A stretch of DNA of 32,558 nucleotides, taken from Planctomycetota bacterium. Lineage in GTDB: Bacteria; Planctomycetota; Phycisphaerae; WQYP01. Positions 26,201 through 32,558 of the stretch are shown piece by piece (position 1 is the first letter of the stretch; each line of letters starts with the position of its first letter). The stretch spans positions 1-32,558 of the forward strand of contig JAKBAC010000021.1 of assembly GCA_021809365.1 (NCBI GenBank). Direction: 5' to 3'. The notes beneath the pieces are model-generated. The model was not told the DNA's origin. It made no database searches and saw nothing but the letters and a program-made list of their open reading frames with translations. A program made the position numbers and the translations under genes.

Positions 26201-26407
26201 GTGCTGTGCCGCCACCAGCAGCGGTACGCCGATGGCTCCAGTGGGCTTCAAAATCGGATACACTGTGGGAATGATGGGTTGTGAAACGGTTTGTCCATGA
26301 ACCAGGCACGGGCTGGCCCCGATGACCGCGAAAATAGCTGCCGTCAGAGCGCGGCGAAACTTGCCACGCAAAACCGACTGCGACAGTTGCTCATTCCAAT
26401 TGTTCAT
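23270..26407 (-). CDS. lptD: LptD-like LPS-assembly / organic solvent tolerance outer-membrane protein
   Basis: LptD is the barrel that inserts lipopolysaccharide into the outer leaflet. The protein has about 1045 residues, well above the usual 780. After a signal peptide (ALTAAIFAVIGASPCLVHG) come OstA-type jellyroll strands in two blocks, GNVVIHVGYRRLFADHAAIWLYP and GDVTVTYGNQTLHADQVYYD, separated by a Pro-rich insertion of about 200 residues. The LptD barrel segment AFTATNMTGNFMGVPFFYWPYISG and many aromatic beta strands follow. The mature protein contains no cysteine, so the interdomain disulfides known from Escherichia coli LptD cannot form. The start is uncertain: this ATG fits the signal peptide, but GTG at 26422 and ATG at 26485 are possible. 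Confidence 0.82.
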   Translation of the reverse strand: MNNWNEQLSQSVLRGKFRRALTAAIFAVIGASPCLVHGQTVSQPIIPTVYPILKPTGAIGVPLLVAAQHTTTWWDKGGTLQMLADGNVVIHVGYRRLFADHAAIWLYPRGNGQSGIFKVQIYLAGHVVIREGAADAAVSTAREMLVTTRITARVRLAGPPPIAQDQSKNPIVLRGRKLIDELAAAPQGQPAIPTIQISSTELALRNGWFAKGSRVPVAPIPVAPLKIPVNSSSKPNMTHRPALPVPTVMATGNIITEQVIGDQRVTVAKGDFFLFRQLPGHNSLELRANNAVMFSPAGPSGAASRPATTNAANPIARQVQGVYLDGDVTVTYGNQTLHADQVYYDFTTNRAILLNAVLSAEDVRAKTPLYMRAKEMIQQAQGQFEARSVKLSTDEFYQPHYYIGASAMTIRSVAAPAPPGTTPKTAYYAFTATNMTGNFMGVPFFYWPYISGTTQQSPSPLKSASVGESSIFGETVNTDWNLLELMGITPPGGVEADITANEYSSRGPSTGVNSVYDVGNMRGVINSSVIYDTGTDQLGANRENLPVHQHTRGYIFVRHLQQLSDQWTVAVEGSYVSDPNYLEQYFPNVYATAPEQQTSIYAEQQHDTEAFTALVKTNLSGFITNADLENNEYSVQRYPEAHYYREGDKLLGLFTYYSDTSGGMINDQFSNTTSGIRALQLNFPGLNPSETFSQYYLGNNWTDQPVARVDSRQEIDFPMAVGPVQFDPFVSGRLTYWDTSFPAMNNQLGGGTTRAWGTVGFRSSTTFWKLYPNVKSDLLDVDEIRHIIEPQVSMFATGANVQQGYLQPFDRNVEGITDASGAEFALRQLFQTKRGRPGQREIVNWITFNVVADVFWNNHLSGPFDPNNPQYAGAPFSASDFGNPLIGYYDWSRPELSQIADSINSNLTWRIGANVEFLADESWNIDLQQLEELDSGIEVNQSPDLSYFLGNRYIRAVDSDQWTAAISYKLTRKYSVAASESYDFALGHNVMTELSLVRQLPHFYVGITLAYNADTASSAAMVSIWPAGFPQAGITHQQALQAVEP

Positions 26408-26508
26408 ATTCTTTTTTGCCACAGTCCCGCCCGATTCGTCCCGCTGAATAAAAGCCGCGGCAAACGCCAAGGTTTTCTCGACCATCCCGGCAACACAACC
26501 GGATGCGA

Positions 26509-26536
26509 ATCATAGAGCGCCCGGAGAATACTGCAA
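26509..26536 (-). promoter_or_regulatory. Possible promoter of the LptD-like gene
   Basis: On the minus strand TTGCAG (26531-26536), a 16-bp spacer and TATGAT (26509-26514, five of six). The -35 is weak. The leader to the chosen start would be about 95 nt. Confidence 0.35.
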
Positions 26537-26611
26537 AGTCAGATACGTAAAATTCTAAAAATGCGCAGCTCAAGAAATCCGGGCCTGAAACCGCCCCCTC
26601 ATCCCTCTTTC

Positions 26612-26644
26612 GCCGCGCGTGCTCGCACCGCGCGTTGTGCGCGG
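26612..26644 (+). repeat. 33-bp palindromic dispersed element, copy 4
   Basis: This is the most diverged copy (GTGCTCGCACCGCGCGTTGTG), preceded by CCCTCATCCCTCTTTC as in copy 2's flank. It lies in the gap upstream of the LptD-like gene. Confidence 0.8.
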
Positions 26645-26755
26645 CACTCGGCGAAACGAACATATGATGGGCGACAGCATCGCAGCGGGTATCTCGCAGC
26701 AGGATGATTACCGCTACCCGCCCATCACTGTACGGGATCGTCAGCGGGCGGGCAG

Positions 26756-26780
26756 AAAAACCGGCCAGTCGCTGGCGACT
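26756..26780 (-). terminator. Possible rho-independent terminator for the secreted-protein operon
   Basis: On the minus strand AGTCGC-CA-GCGACT or, alternatively, GCCAG-CGA-CTGGC folds just before GGCCGG or CCGG and five T residues. It lies about 150 bases after the stop codon at 26932. A further inverted repeat (CCCGCCC at 26717-26723, GGGCGGG at 26746-26752) follows. Apart from this and the repeat element, the 26537-26931 gap holds nothing I recognise. Confidence 0.4.
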
Positions 26781-26931
26781 TAATATCGGCCATTAACAGC
26801 GGGTTTTTCGTACCCTTTAAACTCTGCACCTTTCGGCCTGAGAAGCAAGGATCTTACGGATATCCAACGTGCTGGGAACGGCAGGGTAACCGGCAATATT
26901 GGCATTAAAGGCACGCGCCCGATACAGCATT

Positions 26932-28017
26932 CTATTTTTGCCACACGCCCAGCACGCGATCCTCACTGCAATCTTGGCCCTCCCCTCCTAGAGGGTAACG
27001 GTGCTCCACCCCGCCGACAAGGTCATAGAGTATAACCTGGCATGCGGTCGTGTCTATGATCGAAAGTGTTTTTCCGTCACGGGAAACACCTAAAGATCGG
27101 GCAGCCCTAAACCGAAACGCCTTCCTTAATACTACCCGGTGGCTATTAATGGACACAACTAAAATAGCGGAACTGATCGGCCTGCCTGATCCCGCCGCTC
27201 TAACTCTACCCAATACGACTATCCTTGAGTGCCCATGTACCAAGATGCCCTTTGCGGCGATAATTCCCCTTAGGCCAATTGTAAAAGGACGAGCTGTGAC
27301 AGGTTGTAATCGAGCATTTGTAATCCGGCTTAATTGCCCACCGCGCGATATGCATGCCGCGCCATAACCCGGGATGTAAAACAGCTTCACCCGCGCCTCG
27401 GGCAGCCTTAATTCCTTCCCAAAACTGAAGTTCGGGAACCTGCAAAAGTATCCAGTACGAGTACGCGGGAAATAAACGATCGCCCCTACCCCCATGGGAG
27501 TGACGGAAAAGGCAAACGTGTTCCACAGCGCCGGATGATGCGGTATCTTCACTTCTTGGGAAGTAAGGTTGTTGCCACCACCGATTAAAACCTGCGACCA
27601 TCGCCGCTTACCAACCCGGACGGCCGGGAAAAGAAATCGCCGTTCCCCAGCGCTGACAGCGACCATCTTATAGAGACTAGGCTTGATTGTGCGCAAAACG
27701 ATGAGGTGAGGGATCGTCGCTTTGCCAAGGATACGAAGTCGCGGCAACGACCATGCGCGTATGTGCAGACCTCCGGGGGCATCGGCCACTGTCACCAATC
27801 GGCTGTGAGTGCAACCGTAGAACTCTACTCTTCCCAAGTCACGTCGTATTTGAGAATGGGAAGATACCCTCACCGCCTGCCACTCCCCCGGCTTCCCGGT
27901 AACTGTAGCGATCACCACGCACGATATAGCTTTGCATTCCCCTACCGCCAAGATTGTCGCGCCAATCACCAGCGTGCACACAAGCAAATTCCGATGCAAC
28001 GAGGTCAACATAATCAT
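26932..28017 (-). CDS. Secreted protein of unknown function, possible beta-propeller
   Basis: This 361-residue protein has a signal peptide (LLVCTLVIGATILAVGECKA, possibly cleaved after CKA or ECKA). The mature part is beta-rich and near its end has SLGVSRDGKTLSIIDTTACQVILYDL, a pattern seen in propeller blades of the WD40/YVTN type. Cysteines are scattered, not arranged as a metal site. AGGAG lies four bases before the ATG. No family recognised. It is the last gene of the right-hand minus-strand group, separated from the next gene by a transposon remnant that ends 18 bp from its start codon. Confidence 0.6.
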   Translation of the reverse strand: MIMLTSLHRNLLVCTLVIGATILAVGECKAISCVVIATVTGKPGEWQAVRVSSHSQIRRDLGRVEFYGCTHSRLVTVADAPGGLHIRAWSLPRLRILGKATIPHLIVLRTIKPSLYKMVAVSAGERRFLFPAVRVGKRRWSQVLIGGGNNLTSQEVKIPHHPALWNTFAFSVTPMGVGAIVYFPRTRTGYFCRFPNFSFGKELRLPEARVKLFYIPGYGAACISRGGQLSRITNARLQPVTARPFTIGLRGIIAAKGILVHGHSRIVVLGRVRAAGSGRPISSAILVVSINSHRVVLRKAFRFRAARSLGVSRDGKTLSIIDTTACQVILYDLVGGVEHRYPLGGEGQDCSEDRVLGVWQK

Positions 28018-28035
28018 GCTACTCCTGAGATGATT

Positions 28036-28292
28036 CTAGGGACAGCCGCCCGTTGTATGACATCTGGACCGGATGGTGGCACATCGTTTTTCATGCCTCG
28101 AACCGCTCGCATTGTCATTCCCGGTGTACCCCACCACGTTAATCAGCATGGAAATAACCGTCAAGCGGTCTTTTTTTTGTGAATGATGATCGCCGTGCCA
28201 CGCAAACCGGCAGGCCACGAAAAGATACGACAACCTGATCCGCAAGGGTAAATTATCGCGCCCACTCCGCATGAACAGGCGATTGTCCCTAG
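28036..28292 (+). mobile_element. 257-bp remnant of an IS200-like / REP-associated Y1 transposon
   Basis: The ends are an imperfect inverted repeat of about 19 bp. The left end begins CTAGGGACAGCCGCC (28036). The right end, read on the minus strand, begins CTAGGGACAATCGCC (from 28292). The inside holds the start of a Y1 transposase gene and very little else. I infer an internally deleted copy that could once have moved in trans with a full-length transposase. Confidence 0.72.
28093..28249 (+). pseudogene. Y1 (REP-associated/IS200-like) transposase fragment, frameshifted and internally deleted
   Basis: The ATG frame encodes the typical N terminus of this transposase family (VIPGVPHHVNQHGNNRQAVFF). 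A run of eight T residues (28171-28178) then shifts it into a stop. Moving frame gives VNDDRRA, which continues the family pattern, followed by TGRPRKDTTT and a stop, which looks like a C-terminal tail joined after loss of the central part with the catalytic tyrosine. Intact members are about 150-230 residues. It cannot encode an active enzyme. Confidence 0.75.
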
Positions 28293-28326
28293 TATACATC
28301 ATTCGTGGCTGTACCAACTTATCCCG

Positions 28327-29619
28327 TCATTTCCCACTAGGAAGCGTTGCTGGAACGCCTGTCCGTTGGGCGGCACGCTGAAATTGCATAAGGAATTTTC
28401 GATGCTGTTGCCGCCACATCCAGAGGTCGGCTTGACGCAGTTGGTCGGCTACATAATTTTGGAGCTGTTCCTGAGTAGAAAACTTCCCGGCACGGAGCGC
28501 ACGGTGCGAACCATCGAGGGCTGCGGCTATCTTACGCAGATACTCGGCTCTAGTCTTATCATTGGTATCTGGTTTAACCGGGGCTCCAGCCACAAGCCAT
28601 CGACCGTGCATTCGACGGAACCATAAATATCCTGAGAGTCTCCACCTCGATTGTCCTCCGTCTATGCCTGGCTCCAAACTCCAGTACCTGACTGACGCTC
28701 TATTCTTGCCGGTGTGCAGAGTTTTGAGATCAATTCTTTTGATCTGCTGGAAGAGGCTATTCGGCTTTAAGGGCAGCCATAATCGTGCGGCCGCATTGCG
28801 CCCAAACCTCTTCGCGACCGCTTGCCTTAGTTGCTCACAAGCGACTAGCGCCTTTATCTGAGCGGAAAAGGAAGATTCACCTCCTGGATCGTACACGTCC
28901 GCTCGGACAGCGATCACATCGCCTGTTTCCACGGCTTGTGCAAGTCGCACTAACGCGGCAATGGGGCCAGTTTTGGGGACCTTCGAAGTTTTTAGAACTG
29001 ACGGCGGCATTGAATGGACCGGCGCAGCCCATAAGGTCGACGGTATTACGACTCCGTGCGTTTTCCATGTGATCTTTCCATTTGTCTCCAAGGCCAGTTC
29101 CGCCCAATTCGTCACCATGCACGCCAAGGATGTACGGCCTCGAATGCCGACCCAACGTTTCGCCCTTAGTACATAGCAACCCGGCGATTTGAATACAAAA
29201 TAATCTTTGAGCTGGAGGGAGACCGCGCGAATCTGACCAGGGAGCAAGGGCGTTGCAGGCATCGCCGTCGGTCTGCCTCCAAACGTTGCCATGCGCACGC
29301 CCGCGGGCGTCCAGGGCGGTGGCCGTCCACTCGACATCGCGAATGCCTGTAATTGCCAGCGATCCATCCCCGGCGGCGAAATCAGTACATCGCTTGGCCC
29401 CGTACTGACCAATTCGACTTTCACCCATGTACTGCCCTTGTTAGGTACCAGCTGCGCCTTTACTCCACCGATCGATCTATGTACTGGAGGATGCCGAAAC
29501 ATAGCCGCGTCACCCCCCTGTATTGATAACAATACCAAGGCGGTGCCCACAATAGAGGCCAACCACATCTTGCGTACACGCAGTACTGTAATTATAAAGG
29601 GGCAATATTCTGTATTCAT
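28327..29619 (-). CDS. Secreted protein of unknown function
   Basis: The protein has about 430 residues with an N-terminal signal or anchor (WLASIVGTALVLLSIQGGDAA). The first half is beta-rich and includes QLKDYFVFKSPGCYVLRAKRW, a pattern of secreted immunoglobulin-like modules (compare LxxYFDLSxPGTYTV). The second half has VRLAQAVETGDVIAV and later YLWFRRMHGRWLVAGAP, which could be an NTF2-like fold; this is a guess. The C terminus is helical and Gln-rich. AAGGGA lies seven bases before this ATG, which is 11 bases after the stop of the preceding gene, so the two are co-transcribed. Confidence 0.6.
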   Translation of the reverse strand: MNTEYCPFIITVLRVRKMWLASIVGTALVLLSIQGGDAAMFRHPPVHRSIGGVKAQLVPNKGSTWVKVELVSTGPSDVLISPPGMDRWQLQAFAMSSGRPPPWTPAGVRMATFGGRPTAMPATPLLPGQIRAVSLQLKDYFVFKSPGCYVLRAKRWVGIRGRTSLACMVTNWAELALETNGKITWKTHGVVIPSTLWAAPVHSMPPSVLKTSKVPKTGPIAALVRLAQAVETGDVIAVRADVYDPGGESSFSAQIKALVACEQLRQAVAKRFGRNAAARLWLPLKPNSLFQQIKRIDLKTLHTGKNRASVRYWSLEPGIDGGQSRWRLSGYLWFRRMHGRWLVAGAPVKPDTNDKTRAEYLRKIAAALDGSHRALRAGKFSTQEQLQNYVADQLRQADLWMWRQQHRKFLMQFQRAAQRTGVPATLPSGK

Positions 29620-29630
29620 ATAAATATCCC

Positions 29631-31163
29631 TTACTGCCATGATATATCCTTAACGTTGTTAACCCATGTTGGTTCCACTATCTCCTGCGTCCCTGATATC
29701 TGACCACCAGGCGAGGGTGATCCCGTCGCACTCCATGAGCCGTTGGTATTCGTTACGAGCCCATCCTCTCCCCAATCAACACGTTCAATAGGTATGGGTA
29801 TAGAATTCGGGGTCGAAGGTTGGTACATCAAATGCATAGAGGCTGTCATACTATCGCCGGCAAGGGTTGCCGCTGAGGTAAGGTTCAGCGCTGGAGAGTC
29901 GCTCGTACTCCCCGATGTCCCGGGTGGCCCGCCAATTTCGTATCCGTATGGCAGGGAAGTATCTAGCAGATACCCGGATCCAACCGGCCACTCTAGGGAG
30001 TGCTCATTACCCTGTGAGTCATAATAGTAAATATCAAGGGAGGAAATTGTTTGGACGAAGAAGAAATTATCGCCATACTGGGTTGGCGGCTGAGACCACG
30101 ACGCGCTAAACTCGATTCCCGGCGTGTAAATACCAGATGCGTCGCGGGGCGGATAGAATGATCCACCAAAGTGTAGCCAAATGTCGGATGACCAAGCGTC
30201 AGTAACTTGATTATAATCACCTATATAGTTGTTATCCGCAGCCATGGTACCTTCGTAGGTTGCCGTGAATGTCACGTTCGGCTCGTATTCATCGAAAGTT
30301 GTGTACACCGGCGAAGATCCATTAAGAGATAAGGACAGTACCACGTCATCGGCATCCCCCTGTTCAGTGCCGCTTGCACCTGCGGAGACGTAGTAGAAGT
30401 TGATCGTTGTCGCATGCAGGTCCGCACCGGTCAAGTTTGTCACGCTCGCTGTGGTCAGACTTTGCGTGTAACCTTTGATAACGTTCCCTGCGGGGTTCCA
30501 CGTTATAGTCTGGTCTGACGGCCCGAATTCTGCGGTGAGCGCCACTTGCTCACCAACTGAAATCTGCTCAGTCTTATCGTCAACAACAGTCTCATCATAC
30601 TCAATGTGCAGCACATAACTCGTCACATCCTCCGGCCCCGCGTTGCCGCTGCCGGTCCAGGTTTTGTTCGTTTTGGAATCCGTAATCGTCACTCCACATG
30701 TTGTGGAAACCTGCCAATACCCCGGCACGTTAGGTGTAAACGTCAGCGTCGCGCTTGAGCTATTCGATGGCTGCGCAGGGCTGATGATAGCAGTATACGT
30801 CCCTGTTGGTGCCGTGCGAAAGGAACCTGCTTGCGTACCCTTGAATTGCACCTGCGAAACCGTCCAATTGTATTTAGTGGACAAGCTGCCTTCATCCTCA
30901 CTTGGTGCCGGAGGGTTCATGCTCGAAGTATCCGCCGACAAACTGGACGTAGCCGCGTCCCCCACCTTTACAATAGCTGGCGAAAACGAACCCATGTTCG
31001 CTGTCACGTACACGCTGCCACTGCTGGAGCCTAAACGCGTACCCACAAAAAACGCCAGCAGCACCAGCACCGCCGATGCAATCCCCAGTTCCAGCACAAT
31101 GGACCGCTTGCGCGGCCCATTCCAGTTCCATACCCGACTCCAGAGATTTCCAGCCATTTTCAT
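29631..31163 (-). CDS. Membrane-anchored protein with Ig-like beta domains, unknown function
   Basis: The protein has about 510 residues. A short basic N-terminal part (GPRKRS) precedes one membrane helix (LELGIASAVLVLLAFFVGTRLG, about residues 21-45). The rest is a Ser/Thr/Gly/Asn-rich extracytoplasmic region with Ig- or bacterial-adhesin-like strands (TYTAIISPAQPSNSSSATLTFTPNVPGYWQVSTTC). It is acidic and rich in aromatic residues later on (IWLHFGGSFYPP, LDIYYYDSQGNEH). The bitopic layout suggests a surface or periplasmic tether. AAGGAG precedes the ATG by nine bases. The previous gene ends one base away from this start. No family recognised. Confidence 0.6.
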   Translation of the reverse strand: MKMAGNLWSRVWNWNGPRKRSIVLELGIASAVLVLLAFFVGTRLGSSSGSVYVTANMGSFSPAIVKVGDAATSSLSADTSSMNPPAPSEDEGSLSTKYNWTVSQVQFKGTQAGSFRTAPTGTYTAIISPAQPSNSSSATLTFTPNVPGYWQVSTTCGVTITDSKTNKTWTGSGNAGPEDVTSYVLHIEYDETVVDDKTEQISVGEQVALTAEFGPSDQTITWNPAGNVIKGYTQSLTTASVTNLTGADLHATTINFYYVSAGASGTEQGDADDVVLSLSLNGSSPVYTTFDEYEPNVTFTATYEGTMAADNNYIGDYNQVTDAWSSDIWLHFGGSFYPPRDASGIYTPGIEFSASWSQPPTQYGDNFFFVQTISSLDIYYYDSQGNEHSLEWPVGSGYLLDTSLPYGYEIGGPPGTSGSTSDSPALNLTSAATLAGDSMTASMHLMYQPSTPNSIPIPIERVDWGEDGLVTNTNGSWSATGSPSPGGQISGTQEIVEPTWVNNVKDISWQ

Positions 31164-31164
31164 T

Positions 31165-32558
31165 TCAAAGTTCTCCTTGTCCAAGTTTTCCCGAATTCTG
31201 TTGTAGATCGTGATCCTTTGCCATCAGTTCCTTCAATCCCTTCCACTGTTTGAGCATTGCCCGAAAAGCATTGTTCATATTGGAGTCAAATACTTTCCGA
31301 TCCTTGCGCGTCCAGATGTCCAACTTCCAGCGCCAGCGGGCTAACAATGCCGCCGGGGCATTCTGCGCCGCTGCGGCGCGAAGCGCCATCAAACGCACCG
31401 GCCAACGGGCCGCAAATCCCAGTGGGCCAAAGGCATGCCTCGCTGCCCGCCAGGTGGTCATGGCGACGGCAATCTTGCTGTTGGACATGGCGGAATCGGG
31501 AATCTCCGGCGGACGATAATTCACACCCCACATACAGGGCATGGCCTGCCTTTCATATTGAGTACGCGGAGCATCCGCCTTATCAATAAATATGCCGCAG
31601 ATTTCCGTGTTCACGCCGCCGTTGCGCGCAATACGCACCATGTATTGCCCCGGCCCGGCAACGGCAAAGCGTGTGTACACCGGGTTGCAATAATTCACCA
31701 CCCGCGCCACCGCCAAAGGGGTGGACGCCATAGCGGCTTGGGCCCAGCGGAGCGCTGCGGGATTCTTGGGAAACACCATCGCCGACAGAATGGGCCGGGC
31801 CATGGCCCGCCAATATTCCTTTGCCAGCGGATAAACCTCCACCAGCAAATCGCGTTGACGATTGGGGCCAAAATAGCCATCCTTATTGAGGAAATACAAA
31901 CTCAGGCGATAGATGCCGGGCTGTTTGAGATGTACACGCAGCCATAAGTCCGGCCCCTGAAAATCGGTGGAATACGTCTCCCCGTGGTCATCCCAAACGG
32001 TGCAACGCCTGTGCCCGATCTGCGGTATATACAGTGCCTTGGGATTATTGGTATCCGCCCACATCTCCCATTCACGCATGCTTTCAAATTTCTGGTTATG
32101 GTGCGGGCCGCAGAAGGCGTCCACATTTTGCGCATAGGGCGGGGAAGCGATGAAATAACTTGGCCCGCCATCAGCGCCACAAAGCACCGCGTATTCTCTT
32201 CCGTACCGCGCCGTCCAATCCCCCTGGGTACTCCAGTCATCGCGTAGAAACCTGGCGTAGGGATAATGGATCAGCGCCGCCTGCCGGGTGGCCATTCTCA
32301 AAGTGGAATCCATGCCGGCCAGCATGGAGGATCTCGGCGCTTTGGCTGGCCGTGGAAAGTGAGTGGCAACCCGAACCGCGCCTGCCATAGCCCGGTATTT
32401 GTCCGAGATACCGGTCCGGGTTTGAAGAACTTTCGGAAACGCCGACACGCCGAAGCCGTTGCGGCCGATCAGCATGAGCTGCTCGGTCGTTCCTATGAGA
32501 CTGGGACCGCGGCTGTCCCCAGCCGCATTCGCCCGGCGGGATCCCTTGACCGCGACCG
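31165..32558 (-). CDS. Secreted protein with planctomycete-type beta-sandwich module, 5' end outside window
   Basis: The frame is open to the window edge without a stop. The first in-window ATG is at 32475, but 27 further sense codons precede it (ending PSLIGTTEQL), so the gene probably starts beyond the edge. At least 463 residues are present. The segment DDWSTQGDWTARYGREYAVLCG and, about 100 residues later, LWLRVHLKQPGIYRLSLYFLNKDGYFGPNRQRDLLVEVYP look like one module seen in secreted planctomycete proteins, with a possible galactose-binding-like fold. A helical, Ala/Arg-rich C-terminal part follows. Function unknown. It is one base upstream of the membrane-anchored protein gene, implying a shared mRNA. 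If the structured bases at 32503-32526 are an intergenic element, the ATG at 32475 would be the true start. Confidence 0.6.
   Translation of the reverse strand, partial: VAVKGSRRANAAGDSRGPSLIGTTEQLMLIGRNGFGVSAFPKVLQTRTGISDKYRAMAGAVRVATHFPRPAKAPRSSMLAGMDSTLRMATRQAALIHYPYARFLRDDWSTQGDWTARYGREYAVLCGADGGPSYFIASPPYAQNVDAFCGPHHNQKFESMREWEMWADTNNPKALYIPQIGHRRCTVWDDHGETYSTDFQGPDLWLRVHLKQPGIYRLSLYFLNKDGYFGPNRQRDLLVEVYPLAKEYWRAMARPILSAMVFPKNPAALRWAQAAMASTPLAVARVVNYCNPVYTRFAVAGPGQYMVRIARNGGVNTEICGIFIDKADAPRTQYERQAMPCMWGVNYRPPEIPDSAMSNSKIAVAMTTWRAARHAFGPLGFAARWPVRLMALRAAAAQNAPAALLARWRWKLDIWTRKDRKVFDSNMNNAFRAMLKQWKGLKELMAKDHDLQQNSGKLGQGEL
32503..32526. repeat. REP-like imperfect palindrome sharing an 11-mer with the transposon end
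   Basis: GGGAC...GTCCC (32503-32519) and GCGGCTG-TCCC-CAGCCGC (32509-32526) are two competing stems. The 11-mer GGGACAGCCGC, on the minus strand here, is identical to the left end of the Y1 transposon remnant at 28039-28049. This fits a REP-type palindrome, but it lies within an open frame and coding use cannot be excluded. Confidence 0.4.

Noticed and set aside
26817..26930. 37-codon minus-strand open frame just after the 26932 gene
   Set aside because: The frame begins two bases after the preceding stop and looks protein-like at first, but there is no ribosome-binding site, no recognised family, and it overlaps no conserved motif.

Overview
The window looks like chromosomal DNA of a Gram-negative bacterium, most likely a member of the Planctomycetota and possibly of the Phycisphaerae. 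This is inference from gene content. There is an outer-membrane LptD-like protein without cysteines in the mature part, a C-terminal RDD-domain membrane protein, a FlgI-like lipoprotein with no flagellar genes nearby, a GH92 mannosidase, and a set of secreted proteins with beta-sandwich-like, glycan-binding-like segments. GC content is moderately high. No rRNA, tRNA or CRISPR array was found.

Left part (1-7.6 kb): an MsbA-type ABC exporter with a PDZ-like insertion, carA (carbamoyl-phosphate synthase small subunit), and a lipoprotein GH92 alpha-mannosidase. The intergenic spaces here are packed with short tandem repeats, mostly heptamers kept in phase (GTCTCCT, AACTCCT, GAACACT, GAAAACT, GAATGCT, CGTTGCT, GATTTCA, TCTACTT). 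There are also 9-mer and 8-mer arrays, dispersed repeats, and a frameshifted hicA toxin relic that runs into the carA ribosome-binding site.

Middle part (7.6-21 kb): everything is on the minus strand. A MazG-like pyrophosphohydrolase, the RDD protein and a XerC-type recombinase come first. Then, read from right to left, comes a long run: nusA, infB, rbfA, a helix-hairpin-helix protein lacking the glycosylase lysine, hisG, a small membrane protein, a YajQ-family protein and a FlgI-like/HEAT lipoprotein. The nusA run appears to start from a promoter with a perfect TATAAT, about 350 nt upstream, through a leader with three strong hairpins. A 12-bp-arm inverted repeat lies between this promoter and the divergent promoter of a PAP2 phosphatase gene.

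Right part (21-32.6 kb): the PAP2 phosphatase is followed by a convergent pair, a beta-barrel-like protein and the large LptD-like protein. Then comes a minus-strand group of four secreted or membrane-anchored proteins of unknown function. The rightmost of these is still open at the window edge. A 257-bp remnant of a Y1 (REP-associated/IS200-like) transposase, bounded by imperfect inverted repeats, sits inside this group. A 33-bp palindromic element occurs four times in intergenic positions across the window.
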